Source of the DNA: JAFGGT01 sp036733165
Lineage (GTDB): Archaea; Methanobacteriota_B; Thermococci; Methanofastidiosales; NM3
Reading direction: 5' to 3'
Assembly (NCBI GenBank): GCA_036733165.1
Contig: DAINBB010000023.1
Span: 1 to 27,139, forward strand
Length of the DNA stretch: 27,139 bases
Part shown: piece after piece, positions 8,218 to 15,336 of the stretch
Position numbering within the stretch: the first letter of the stretch is position 1
How the letters are laid out: each line of letters starts with the position of its first letter
Notes under the pieces: generated by a model
The model's input: the letters and a program-made list of their open reading frames with translations, nothing else
The model's database searches: none
Told to the model about the DNA's origin: nothing
Position numbers and translations under genes: made by a program

Positions 8218-8673
8218 ATGGAGAAGGGCAAGATAGTGAGATGTCCCTATTGCGGCGCAAGCGATGTCGATGAGACTCATGGGGAGTTCAGGTGTAGATA
8301 CTGTTCAACGGTCTTCACCCCCCCGAAGGACGGGCCGGACCTGGCGCTGAAGGAGCGTCCCCTGTTCACTTGCGCGGGCTGCTCCAAGAGCTATTATGCT
8401 GAGGAATGGGAGCAGTACTCCAGGATATCGCTGCAGACGTCAAGGTCCCCCGTGGCCAAGAAGACGGCGGTGAACTACGAGATGTACTACTGCCCCCGAT
8501 GTCACGATTTCCTTTGCCTGAAGTGTGTGGAGAAGGGGCGTTTCAACAGGATCACATGCGCCAAGTGCGGCAAATCCCCGGAAAGGGTCTCGGGCAGCTT
8601 CGTTGTAAGCGACCTGAAAGAAGTGCCTGGGATGTTCAGGCATGTGCACACCAAATACGTGAAGAAAGTTTAA
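8218..8673 (+). CDS. Multi-zinc-ribbon protein of unknown function
   Basis: A 151-residue soluble protein with cysteine pairs throughout: CPYC (9-12) with CRYC (26-29) forming one ribbon, CAGC near residue 52, CPRC with CLKC near 92-104, and CAKC near 115. Together they could hold three or more zinc ions. The central part has a KSYYAEEWEQYSR segment and the C-terminus is basic (HTKYVKKV). No catalytic motif is visible; a nucleic-acid or protein-binding role is only an inference. The ATG at 8218 follows the sepS stop by 40 nt, with only a weak A/T element upstream. The stop is TAA, 27 nt before the PH/SHOCT gene. Confidence 0.8.
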   Translation: MEKGKIVRCPYCGASDVDETHGEFRCRYCSTVFTPPKDGPDLALKERPLFTCAGCSKSYYAEEWEQYSRISLQTSRSPVAKKTAVNYEMYYCPRCHDFLCLKCVEKGRFNRITCAKCGKSPERVSGSFVVSDLKEVPGMFRHVHTKYVKKV

Positions 8674-8709
8674 TATGGAACTCATGACATTTTATCATAG
8701 GTGAGTTTT

Positions 8710-9282
8710 TTGGACAATCTACCAAAGGGTTTAGTAGACAATCTGACCCCAGGGGAGGATGTTGCATGTTGCGTGGGCAACTTTGCAATTGCAAAACCAA
8801 CATATGTCGCCGTCACGAATAAAAGGGTGATATACTATGACAGCAAGTTCCTTGGGCGCTATGACATGAAGACCATTCCATATTCCAAGATATATCAGGT
8901 ATATGGAAAGAAGGGAAAGATGAGGGGCCATCTATATATAGAGGGCGAGGAAGAGGAGCAGGACATTGTGGTCGACGCCCTGAAGAACGAGGACGTGTTT
9001 TTGGTCATAGAGACGATGAAGAACGAGATAAACAAGATAGCCATAGAACCCATATCCATCAACAGGAAAAAGAAGTTGATGTCTGAAGAGTGGTATTTCT
9101 CCAAACCTCCGGAGAATGTTGTGAGGACATTCATTGGCGCCGCCCCGCATGCCATGCAGAGCATGGATGCACCCAAATCTGGCGTTGAACAGATAAGGGA
9201 GCTGAAGGGGCTGTTGGACGAAGGGCTTATATCCGAGGAGGAATTCCAGGCGAAGAGGGAGGAGATCCTCAAAAGGATCTGA
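8710..9282 (+). CDS. PH-domain (YokE-like) protein with C-terminal SHOCT domain
   Basis: A soluble protein of 190 residues. The first ~105 residues follow the bacterial/archaeal PH-like pattern: LTPGEDVACCVGNF, YVAVTNKRVIYYDSKFLGR, TIPYSKIYQVYGKKGKMRG, with a beta-sandwich and closing helix. The last ~30 residues are a clear SHOCT motif, beginning with EQIRELKGLLDEGLISEEEF and ending in REEILKRI. SHOCT regions usually mediate oligomerisation or membrane/protein attachment. I prefer TTG 8710, with GGTGAG at 8700-8705 4 nt upstream; GTG 8701 lies inside that SD. It converges on the next MFS gene with only 3 nt between stop codons, which leaves no room for a separate terminator. Confidence 0.85.
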   Translation: MDNLPKGLVDNLTPGEDVACCVGNFAIAKPTYVAVTNKRVIYYDSKFLGRYDMKTIPYSKIYQVYGKKGKMRGHLYIEGEEEEQDIVVDALKNEDVFLVIETMKNEINKIAIEPISINRKKKLMSEEWYFSKPPENVVRTFIGAAPHAMQSMDAPKSGVEQIRELKGLLDEGLISEEEFQAKREEILKRI

Positions 9283-9285
9283 CGC

Positions 9286-10464
9286 TCAATCTATCAGATG
9301 CTCTTCCCTGACCCTGGACATCAGGGCGAATATCAAGGTCAGACCCCCCATGATAAGGAAGGAACCCCTCAGCGACCATTCCACAAGGACCCCGATGAGC
9401 GGGTAGCTCACCGCCCTGGTGAGCACGGATATCATCGAGATCGTGGAAAGTACCGTCGCACGATTATGGGAGTCTATGTATTTGTTCAAATAGTTTTGAT
9501 AAAGGATCACGCGGGTGAGGCCGAAAGCGCTTATTATCAATATGAGAACTATTGCCAGCGCGATGTACCGATTTAAGGCAAGCAGGACAAATGACACCCC
9601 AGGCAGGACGGCGCTGAACAGCACGTACCTCCTCTTGGATCCCAGTATGTTCTCCATCCTGGAAAAGCTGTTCAAGACCAATATCTGGACCCCAGTCATC
9701 GCGGCATGGACGAACCCGAAGAAGAATATAGGCACCATCAGCTCGGAGAGTAGCGGTTGGTACACCCATATTATCATGAACACCATGTTCCCTATCGCTA
9801 TCCTGTCGAATGCCAGGAGCTTGAGGACGCTGTGCCCCTTGAAGTATTTGAAACCTTCCTTTATCGTGCTGAAATATTTTTTTTCGGGCCGTTCTGAGAC
9901 GATCTTCGGTTCCTTCAGTCCTAAGCCTACTATCGCCGCCAAGAAACAGGGGATGAACAGGAACATCATGGTGTATCTGAGGCCTATGGTGGTGGCGATG
10001 ATGCTGCCTATTGGCGCGCTTACCATCAGCGCCACGAGCGCCGAGCTTTCCAATCTGCCGAATATCCTCTTGGACTCGGATTCCCTTCCGTCGGTGAGGA
10101 GACTGTCATACACCAACGCCTCGTCAGCCCCTGAGAGAAGGGCGGTCCCGACCGCCCATAGGAACTCGCCCACCATGAACACATAGAAGTTCGGCTGGGA
10201 AGAGTATACGAGGGCCGCGAACGCGTTCACTATGGCGGAGAGTATCAGAGACGTTTTCCTGCCAAGGTAGTCCGCAACGGCCCCTGTTGGAACCTCGAGG
10301 GCGAAGATGGAGATCATGAAGAATGACTGCAGCACCATTATTTGGCTGAAAGATATACCTCCCCAGTCAGTCATGAACGGGATCAGCACGCCGCCGATGA
10401 AATGCATGCTCAGCAGGAAGTTGAATATGTACATCCTGTTGATATTGGAATTTGATACTGGCAC
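9286..10464 (-). CDS. MFS transporter
   Basis: Polytopic MFS protein with about 12 hydrophobic segments. Motif A is present as GAVADYLGRKTS after the second helix, and LWAVGTALLSGADEALVYDSLL is a characteristic helix-4 segment of a drug-export-like MFS subgroup. The frame is open to TTG 10533, but the first ~23 residues encoded there are unlike a transporter N-terminus. GTG 10464 lies about 26 nt from a TATA-like ATATAAT (around 10487-10493 on the minus strand), so a leaderless GTG start is my choice; ATG 10434, right at helix 1, is the other option. It follows the flavodoxin gene by about 87 nt on the same strand. The substrate is unknown. Confidence 0.85.
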   Translation of the reverse strand: MPVSNSNINRMYIFNFLLSMHFIGGVLIPFMTDWGGISFSQIMVLQSFFMISIFALEVPTGAVADYLGRKTSLILSAIVNAFAALVYSSQPNFYVFMVGEFLWAVGTALLSGADEALVYDSLLTDGRESESKRIFGRLESSALVALMVSAPIGSIIATTIGLRYTMMFLFIPCFLAAIVGLGLKEPKIVSERPEKKYFSTIKEGFKYFKGHSVLKLLAFDRIAIGNMVFMIIWVYQPLLSELMVPIFFFGFVHAAMTGVQILVLNSFSRMENILGSKRRYVLFSAVLPGVSFVLLALNRYIALAIVLILIISAFGLTRVILYQNYLNKYIDSHNRATVLSTISMISVLTRAVSYPLIGVLVEWSLRGSFLIMGGLTLIFALMSRVREEHLID

Positions 10465-10551
10465 ATGTAATAAAAAATAGGATGGATTATATTGTTTTCC
10501 ATCTATGTGGTAAAATTGGCACCGTTTGGTCAAAAGTTTTGATAAGATGTC

Positions 10552-11022
10552 TCAAATGACTATCATGTCTATGAATTTTCCGACATCGTCGAGATACTTC
10601 CCGTTCTTTATGTTCTTTGATTTAAATGACATCTTGGCCACGGCCTTCTTGTCAACGAACTTCTCCATTCCGTCGAGGGTGGACACGTCGCCTTGAGTGT
10701 TCATTGTACAGAAGAAGGCGATGTTGTTCATGTTTTCCTTGGTCTTGGAAAGGTACGCCCTTACGGGGGTCGACATCTTGCTGGCCCAAACGGGGGTCCC
10801 GACAATGACAAGGTCATATTCCAACAGGTTGGCCCTGGGCTCCATGATGTCTGCTTCCATATCCTTTATGGACTCCCTTCCCGACCTCACGAAACCCAGG
10901 GGCCCGGACCTCTTGTCCTTATCGATGATCTCCTCAATGTCGCCCGAGACCCTTTCCGCAATTGCCTTCGCCACGTCCTTGGTGTGGCCGGACCTGGAAT
11001 AATATACAATAAGTGACCTCAT
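10552..11022 (-). CDS. Flavodoxin-like protein
   Basis: A 157-residue soluble FMN-binding flavodoxin fold. The N-terminal phosphate loop is YYSRSGHTKDVAKAIAE, close to the T/S-rich flavodoxin signature. IVGTPVWASKMSTPVRAYL supplies the isoalloxazine-stacking loop with the aromatic W, and IAFFCTMNTQGD the second loop. This is the flavodoxin_5/NAD(P)H:quinone oxidoreductase-like subgroup; it probably carries electrons or acts with a radical or redox partner. The start is ATG 11022, with GGTGAT 4 nt upstream; an ATG at 11034 would lie before that SD. It is transcribed divergently from the small zinc-ribbon gene and precedes an MFS gene. Confidence 0.9.
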   Translation of the reverse strand: MRSLIVYYSRSGHTKDVAKAIAERVSGDIEEIIDKDKRSGPLGFVRSGRESIKDMEADIMEPRANLLEYDLVIVGTPVWASKMSTPVRAYLSKTKENMNNIAFFCTMNTQGDVSTLDGMEKFVDKKAVAKMSFKSKNIKNGKYLDDVGKFIDMIVI

Positions 11023-11129
11023 ACAAATCACCATAATAAATATGCGAAGGGTCTTATATAGCTATCTGGCCCCCCTCATTTTGAATATTTTAACAAAAAA
11101 CATTAATCCTTGAAAGGCGAATATAGGGC

Positions 11130-11384
11130 ATGGAGAACAAGGATAGGATCTCCAATAGGAAGATCGATGATTTCGACCTCAAGATAATGAGGTGCATATA
11201 CTGCAAGGAGAACTTCAAGGACCACACCGTTTACGAGACTGCGGAACACGAGGAGGACTGTCTCTGGAGATATTATCTGGTATGCCTTTCCTGCGGCCAC
11301 AGGAACTATCTATCTGTGCTGACAGACCACATGGAATGTAACTGTGATGCGGCGGGCGGAGGACCGGACCCTGCCCCAGGATAG
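11130..11384 (+). CDS. Small zinc-ribbon protein
   Basis: An 84-residue cytosolic protein. CIYC (about 22-25) and CLSC (about 52-55) are spaced like a single zinc ribbon; further Cys (C44; CNC near 70-72) and His residues (H31, H40) occur between and after them. The start is basic/polar (MENKDRISNRK) and the C-terminus is a Gly/Pro tail (AAGGGPDPAPG) that looks disordered. I do not recognise a named family. ATG 11130 follows an A/T-rich stretch shared with the flavodoxin promoter; there is no strong SD. The stop is TAG. Confidence 0.7.
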   Translation: MENKDRISNRKIDDFDLKIMRCIYCKENFKDHTVYETAEHEEDCLWRYYLVCLSCGHRNYLSVLTDHMECNCDAAGGGPDPAPG

Positions 11385-11414
11385 GACATGGCAGGCGCCC
11401 CGGGGAAGACGATC

Positions 11415-11465
11415 GCCCGTTATTGGGGACAATGTCCGTTTTTGAACATAAACGATATAACGGGC
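11415..11465. repeat. Nested inverted repeat before the lipoprotein gene
   Basis: Outer arms GCCCGTTAT (11415-11423) and ATAACGGGC (11457-11465) are perfect 9-bp complements. Between them are two smaller inverted repeats, GGAC/GTCC (11427-11437) and GTTT/AAAC (11438-11453). The right outer arm overlaps a TATA-like GATATAAC, so it may be an operator; as RNA it could form a three-way junction. Confidence 0.55.
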
Positions 11466-11491
11466 AACTATCTATTATTATATGTGATATC

Positions 11492-11905
11492 ATGAGGATC
11501 TCAAGAACATATGCTTTCATCACGATGCTCTTGATCGTTATTGTCCCATTTTGCGGTTGCATAACGGATGGGGAGTTGACACTTGAGGAAAGGGCGGAGT
11601 ATGAGGTGATAGACAATCTCCGGGAGGGCCACTACGATGTTGTTTACTCCTTGTTCAACGATGATATGAAGGACCTCGTCTCGGAGGAGGAACTCGGGGA
11701 CCTGTGGCAGATGATCGAGGAGGCCTATGGCCCCATAGTCGACATCGAGGGGGAGAACGCCGGCAGGGAGGATCTATCAGAGGATGGCGTGGACTATATC
11801 GCCGTCTACGTACCTTGCGAGTTCGAGGACGGCACCAGATTGCAGATCCAGGTCGTGTTCGATGAGGACGAGCTGGTGGCAGGGCTCTGGTTCCTGCCCG
11901 ACTAG
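11492..11905 (+). CDS. Secreted lipoprotein with DUF3887-like domain
   Basis: A 137-residue protein. The N-terminus is a lipoprotein-type signal: basic start (MRISRTYAF), hydrophobic core (ITMLLIVIVPF) and a Cys in FCGC near residue 22, which would be the lipid-anchored cysteine. The mature part has the DUF3887 pattern: LREGHYDVVYSLFNDDMKDL, then LGDLWQMIEEAYGPIVDIEG, and the closing VVFDEDELVAGLWFLPD. DUF3887 often occurs alone or before serine hydrolase domains and has no settled function. I chose ATG 11492 rather than the upstream ATG 11423 because it begins the signal peptide and has GTGAT 3 nt before it. Its TAG stop is shared, base-paired, with that of the convergent radical SAM gene. 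Confidence 0.85.
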   Translation: MRISRTYAFITMLLIVIVPFCGCITDGELTLEERAEYEVIDNLREGHYDVVYSLFNDDMKDLVSEEELGDLWQMIEEAYGPIVDIEGENAGREDLSEDGVDYIAVYVPCEFEDGTRLQIQVVFDEDELVAGLWFLPD

Positions 11906-12843
11906 CTGCTCTCATCCCTTGCCATGCTGAAGAACATGCCTCTCTCTTTTTTTTCTCCATGCACCTTCCCGGTTTCTGAAAGGTAATTGAGGTACTTGTT
12001 GACCTCGTTGAGGTGGATTCCCAGGATCTTGGCCAGGTCATCTGCCGTACATGGCCTTCTTCTTATGGTAGATACTATCTTGTCAAGGGCGTCCTCACTA
12101 AAGGAATCATGTCCGACGACATCCGAGGGTTTTCCCACGGCCTCGCCGCCCAGAATGCTCGCGATCCTTTCAAGGACGGCGCCCTTCGTCGGCCTGACCC
12201 ATTCCTCTGTAGAGGGCCTGTCCAATGAGTTTATCTGGATCCTGTTCGCACCTATGTCCAATAGGTGTTTCCTGATGGCCTCAAGCTCCTCCTCGCTATC
12301 GTTGAGCCCGGGAATGACCATCACCTCCAGCCATATCTTCCCGGAGAATTCCCTTCTCAGTTCAATGAGACCTTTCAACAGTTTTTTCAGGGTGATATTT
12401 TCATGGGGACGATTTATCTTTTTGAAGACGCCTTCCGTGCCCGCATCGAGAGATGGCAGGATGACATCACAATCCATCACTTCCCGTCTAACTTCGGGGT
12501 CGAAGAACAGTGTGCCGTTTGTCAACAGGGCTATCTTGTAGTCGGGATGTTGTTTTTTCAGGAATGAGATAATCTTGCCGATCCCGCTGTGGAGCGTCGG
12601 CTCACCAGAGCCTGAGAATGTCAGATAGTCGATCCTTGGCCTCTTTGAGAGGAAATCGTCCAACTCCCTGATCACCTCGTCGGTGGGAACGTATTCAGCC
12701 CTGATGTCTGTCAGGTCCGTTGTCTCGCCACATTCGCAATATACGCAGTCCAAGGTGCAGGTCTTGTACGGGACAAGATCGATCCCTAATGATGATCCAA
12801 GCCTTCTCGAGGGCACTGGGCCAAAGAGGTACAAGTATCTCAA
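11902..12843 (-). CDS. Radical SAM protein (COG0731-type) with C-terminal winged helix
   Basis: The N-terminus YLFGPVPSRRLGSSLGIDL followed by CTLDCVYCECG gives the CxxxCxxC [4Fe-4S]/SAM motif. GSGEPTLHSG, LLTNGTLF and VMVIPGLNDSEEEL are later radical SAM core strands. The last ~65 residues (TIRRRPCTADDLAKILGIH to the end) look like a winged helix-turn-helix. This family (Fe-S oxidoreductases related to wyosine enzymes) is widespread in archaea without a firmly known substrate. The frame is open to GTG 12876, but TTG 12843 has GGGTG upstream and gives the usual family start just before YLYLFGPVPSRR, so I prefer it. It converges on the lipoprotein gene. Confidence 0.9.
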   Translation of the reverse strand: MRYLYLFGPVPSRRLGSSLGIDLVPYKTCTLDCVYCECGETTDLTDIRAEYVPTDEVIRELDDFLSKRPRIDYLTFSGSGEPTLHSGIGKIISFLKKQHPDYKIALLTNGTLFFDPEVRREVMDCDVILPSLDAGTEGVFKKINRPHENITLKKLLKGLIELRREFSGKIWLEVMVIPGLNDSEEELEAIRKHLLDIGANRIQINSLDRPSTEEWVRPTKGAVLERIASILGGEAVGKPSDVVGHDSFSEDALDKIVSTIRRRPCTADDLAKILGIHLNEVNKYLNYLSETGKVHGEKKERGMFFSMARDESS

Positions 12844-12923
12844 TCCCCGCACCCGCCCTTCGTTATTTCTGGACACATAGTCATGCTCACCCCATATTCC
12901 ATACCTACCTGAAATGGGATATC

Positions 12924-12944
12924 TTTTATACTTTATTTATATTA
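12924..12944 (+). promoter_or_regulatory. TATA-like box for the cyclase-family gene
   Basis: TTTTATA at 12924-12930, followed by TTTATTTATATTATA, lies 15-33 nt before ATG 12957. No SD is present, so a leaderless or very short leader is likely. Confidence 0.5.
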
Positions 12945-12956
12945 TAACAGGACAAC

Positions 12957-13595
12957 ATGAGAATAATCGACCTTTCACATGAGATAGCACCCGCTATGCC
13001 CACATTTCCGGGCACAAGACCACCTGTTTTCAGACCCGCAAACACAATCGATGATGACGGATTCAGGGAGATGAGGGTCGACCTGTGCACACATACAGGC
13101 ACGCACATAGACTCACCTTTCCATGTTTTCCCAGAGGGCAGGGCCTTGGACTCCTTCGATGCGGACCACTTCTTTGGAAGGGCGACTATGGTGGACCTGA
13201 GGTCTATTCGGTCAAAGGATATCGGTCTGGACCTTCTAAAACGTGACGGACCGTCCATAAGGGACTCCGACTTTCTGCTCATTCACACCGGTTGGCAGGG
13301 AAGATGGGGCACCGACTCCTACTTTGAGGGCTTTCCATCATTGTCGGCCGAGGCGGCGGAATGGCTTTCAGGAATGGATTTGAAGGGCGTCGGTGTCGAT
13401 GCGATATCGATAGACGATATTGGCTCTGTGGACCTTGAGGTCCACAAGACCCTGCTGGCGAGCGATATCCTCATAATCGAGAATCTCAACTCGCTAGACA
13501 ACATACGAGCTTCATCGTTCTTCTTCTCGTGCATGCCGCTCAGATTGAAGGATGCCGACGGGTCCCCTATTAGGGCATATGCAATGGAAGAATAA
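12957..13595 (+). CDS. Cyclase family protein (kynurenine formamidase-like metal hydrolase)
   Basis: A 212-residue soluble metal-dependent hydrolase of the cyclase/KynB family. The metal motif HTGTHIDSPFH (46-56) supplies the His/Asp ligands. LLIHTGWQGRWG and GVGVDAISIDDIG match the second and third conserved blocks, and the HKTLLASDILIIENL segment follows. The family includes arylformamidases, isatin hydrolase and polyketide-type cyclases; without tryptophan-catabolism neighbours, the substrate is open. The start is ATG 12957 with an appropriately spaced TATA-like box. The gene stands alone; an AT-rich island follows. Confidence 0.9.
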   Translation: MRIIDLSHEIAPAMPTFPGTRPPVFRPANTIDDDGFREMRVDLCTHTGTHIDSPFHVFPEGRALDSFDADHFFGRATMVDLRSIRSKDIGLDLLKRDGPSIRDSDFLLIHTGWQGRWGTDSYFEGFPSLSAEAAEWLSGMDLKGVGVDAISIDDIGSVDLEVHKTLLASDILIIENLNSLDNIRASSFFFSCMPLRLKDADGSPIRAYAMEE

Positions 13596-13628
13596 AAAAA
13601 ATAAAATGATAAAATGGATTAATATCGA

Positions 13629-13703
13629 TTATTTCTTCTTCTTTTTAGTAGAAGTTTGGGTATTAGTTGTTGTAGCTGGTTTCTTTGCTTTTTTGGCGCC
13701 CAT
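13629..13703 (-). CDS. Hidden 24-residue lysine-rich peptide with a strong ribosome binding site
   Basis: On the minus strand, ATG at 13703 opens a 24-codon frame ending in TAA at 13629-13631. The peptide starts MGAKKAKKPA, has a Thr/Asn/Gln middle (TTTNTQTST) and ends in five lysines, so it is about 40% lysine with no acidic residue. AAGGAGGTG at 13709-13717, 5 nt before the ATG, is the strongest Shine-Dalgarno in the window. An A/T-rich TATA-like segment (TATATTATAAATT on the minus strand) lies just upstream. The peptide is too short for homology assignment. Its charge suggests binding to nucleic acid or ribosomes (inference only). I do not recognise a family. Confidence 0.6.
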   Translation of the reverse strand: MGAKKAKKPATTTNTQTSTKKKKK

Positions 13704-13780
13704 ACTTACACCTCCTTGATAATTTATAATATATATTGAATTTATAAATTTTTCTATTATATTTACAAAAATAAATTAAT

Positions 13781-13803
13781 ATTATATCTCTAAAAGATAT
13801 AAT
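13781..13803. repeat. Perfect 9-bp inverted repeat in the AT island
   Basis: ATTATATCT (13781-13789) and AGATATAAT (13795-13803) are exact reverse complements separated by CTAAA. It may be an operator or a chance product of the extreme base composition. Confidence 0.5.
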
Positions 13804-13839
13804 TAATTATAAATTTTATTTAAATCAATAATAATAGCT

Positions 13840-13861
13840 TATTATTGTATTATTATTGTAT
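13840..13861. repeat. 11-bp tandem duplication
   Basis: TATTATTGTAT occurs twice back to back at 13840-13850 and 13851-13861 without a mismatch. Confidence 0.6.
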
Positions 13862-13930
13862 TTTATAGCTATAACCGTTTATATATAATTTTAGAATATG
13901 AATTTACGTTATATTATAATAAAATCTATT

Positions 13931-13946
13931 ATTTTAGCTCTAAAAT
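13931..13946. repeat. Perfect 7-bp inverted repeat upstream of MFS gene
   Basis: ATTTTAG (13931-13937) and CTAAAAT (13940-13946) flank CT. It lies about 62-77 nt before the MFS start and may be a regulator site. Confidence 0.45.
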
Positions 13947-14007
13947 ACCGTAAAGCTTTTATAGCTAATCAATTCCCGAATCTACTGAATTAACGAAGGC
14001 TATTCGA

Positions 14008-15285
14008 ATGGAGAATGGAAATAATTCATTTAAATCGGGAAGAAATCGTTGGTTCTACTATTACGTTCCCTTTAAGATTGGACAATCAAATCTTGGAGTG
14101 CTCATACCGCTCATCATACTTGACCTGGGTGGAAATGCGGGGGCCGTAGGCCTCTCCTCCATGTTGTTCTCACTTGTCACGATAATCGCTACCATGGTGT
14201 GGGGGAGATTCTCAGACGAGACGGACAAGAGGAAACCATACATCATCCTCGGATTCCTCGGGGCCACCTCGTGCTTTTTCATCCTAGCCTTCGCCACCAC
14301 ATACCTACAGGTGGTGATGGTATATGCCATAATGGCGTTCTTCATGGCGGCGGAGCTGCCCGTTACTCCCCTTTTTCTCCTAAGGAACGTGGACAAGGAT
14401 AGATGGAACGAGTCGTTCAGCAGATTCAATCTCATATGTAGCTGGGCGTTGACTGCGGGGCTGGTGATAGGCGGCATCTCGTCGGTCTTCTTCGATTCCT
14501 TCTACACCGCACTGATACTTAGCTTCATAACGTTCCTTTCCGTGTTGATGGCGAAGTTCGGCATCAAGGAGTCTACGATTGATGTAAACAGGTCGAAGAT
14601 GGGTATATTCCCGAACCATATGCTTGAAAGGAAGCGCTTTACCCCGAACTTCGTGCTTCACATCCCAAGGCCGTCTTTGAAGATGCGTAGCAACAACAGG
14701 GGCTTCTTCATAGTGATAGCTCTCCTGTTCACAGGGAGCAACTTCTTCTTCATCCCGATCATACCCTACCTGAAGTACATGGGGATAGATGATGGCCTGA
14801 TATTCTCTGTCAGCCTTTCGAACTATATAGCCTCGTCCCTGGTGTATGCCTTGATCTCCAGGGACATGCGCTCGCTTGGTTGTTTGGGCCTCCTCAGACG
14901 GGGAATAATCACCCGCCTCGTTATGATGCTTTCCATGCTGGCATGCATCATGACAATCTCCAATCACGCCTTTGTCATAGTGTTCGTTTTCTATATGCTG
15001 ATGGGGGCGGTATGGCCCCACATATACACAGCTTCGATAACCTTCGTTTCGGAGTCCTCCTCCAACAACAACGGCGGCAGCCTCATGGGGAAGTACAATG
15101 CAGTATCCACGTTTGGTCTCATGATAGGAAGCATGCTCTCAGGCTATGTGTTCGACATATACTCCTTGCAGCTTTGTCTTACCATAGCTGCGGTCTTTTA
15201 CGTATTGGCATACCTTGTGCTGTACAAGTATGTCAAGATGCCGAGTGAGGGGGCAGACAACGCTGTTTGTGAAGTCCCATCCTAA
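14008..15285 (+). CDS. MFS transporter
   Basis: A 425-residue membrane protein with about 12 hydrophobic helices. Helix 1 begins at QSNLGVLIPLIILDLGG. Motif A is the variant WGRFSDETDKRKPYII, typical of a polyol/drug-like archaeal MFS subgroup. A longer cytoplasmic loop (about 190-230, KRFTPNFVLHIPRPSLKMRS) separates the two six-helix halves. SFVSESSSNNNGGSLMGKY lies before helix 11. The substrate is unknown. ATG 14008 is preceded by GAAGG 9 nt upstream. Compared with the AT-rich upstream island, codon use returns to that of the rest of the window within about 100 nt. Confidence 0.9.
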   Translation: MENGNNSFKSGRNRWFYYYVPFKIGQSNLGVLIPLIILDLGGNAGAVGLSSMLFSLVTIIATMVWGRFSDETDKRKPYIILGFLGATSCFFILAFATTYLQVVMVYAIMAFFMAAELPVTPLFLLRNVDKDRWNESFSRFNLICSWALTAGLVIGGISSVFFDSFYTALILSFITFLSVLMAKFGIKESTIDVNRSKMGIFPNHMLERKRFTPNFVLHIPRPSLKMRSNNRGFFIVIALLFTGSNFFFIPIIPYLKYMGIDDGLIFSVSLSNYIASSLVYALISRDMRSLGCLGLLRRGIITRLVMMLSMLACIMTISNHAFVIVFVFYMLMGAVWPHIYTASITFVSESSSNNNGGSLMGKYNAVSTFGLMIGSMLSGYVFDIYSLQLCLTIAAVFYVLAYLVLYKYVKMPSEGADNAVCEVPS

Positions 15286-15336
15286 AAGCTACAACACCTT
15301 GCGACACTCTACGACATATGAAAATCCGAGATACGA

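Larger units (their letters stand above)
13596..14007. other. 412-base gap with AT-rich island
   Basis: The stretch between the cyclase and the next MFS gene contains only the lysine-rich micro-ORF. By hand count about 20 of the 200 bases at 13721-13920 are G or C, against roughly half in neighbouring genes. It contains the repeats listed separately. No Orc1/Cdc6 gene or origin recognition box is seen nearby. Confidence 0.8.

Noticed and set aside
11389..11493. 35-codon plus-strand frame starting ATGGCAGGCGCC
   Set aside because: No SD, ends inside the lipoprotein start, and its sequence is mostly the inverted repeat region.
13721..13990. Replication origin
   Set aside because: AT richness alone is not enough; no Orc1/Cdc6 gene or repeated origin recognition boxes nearby.
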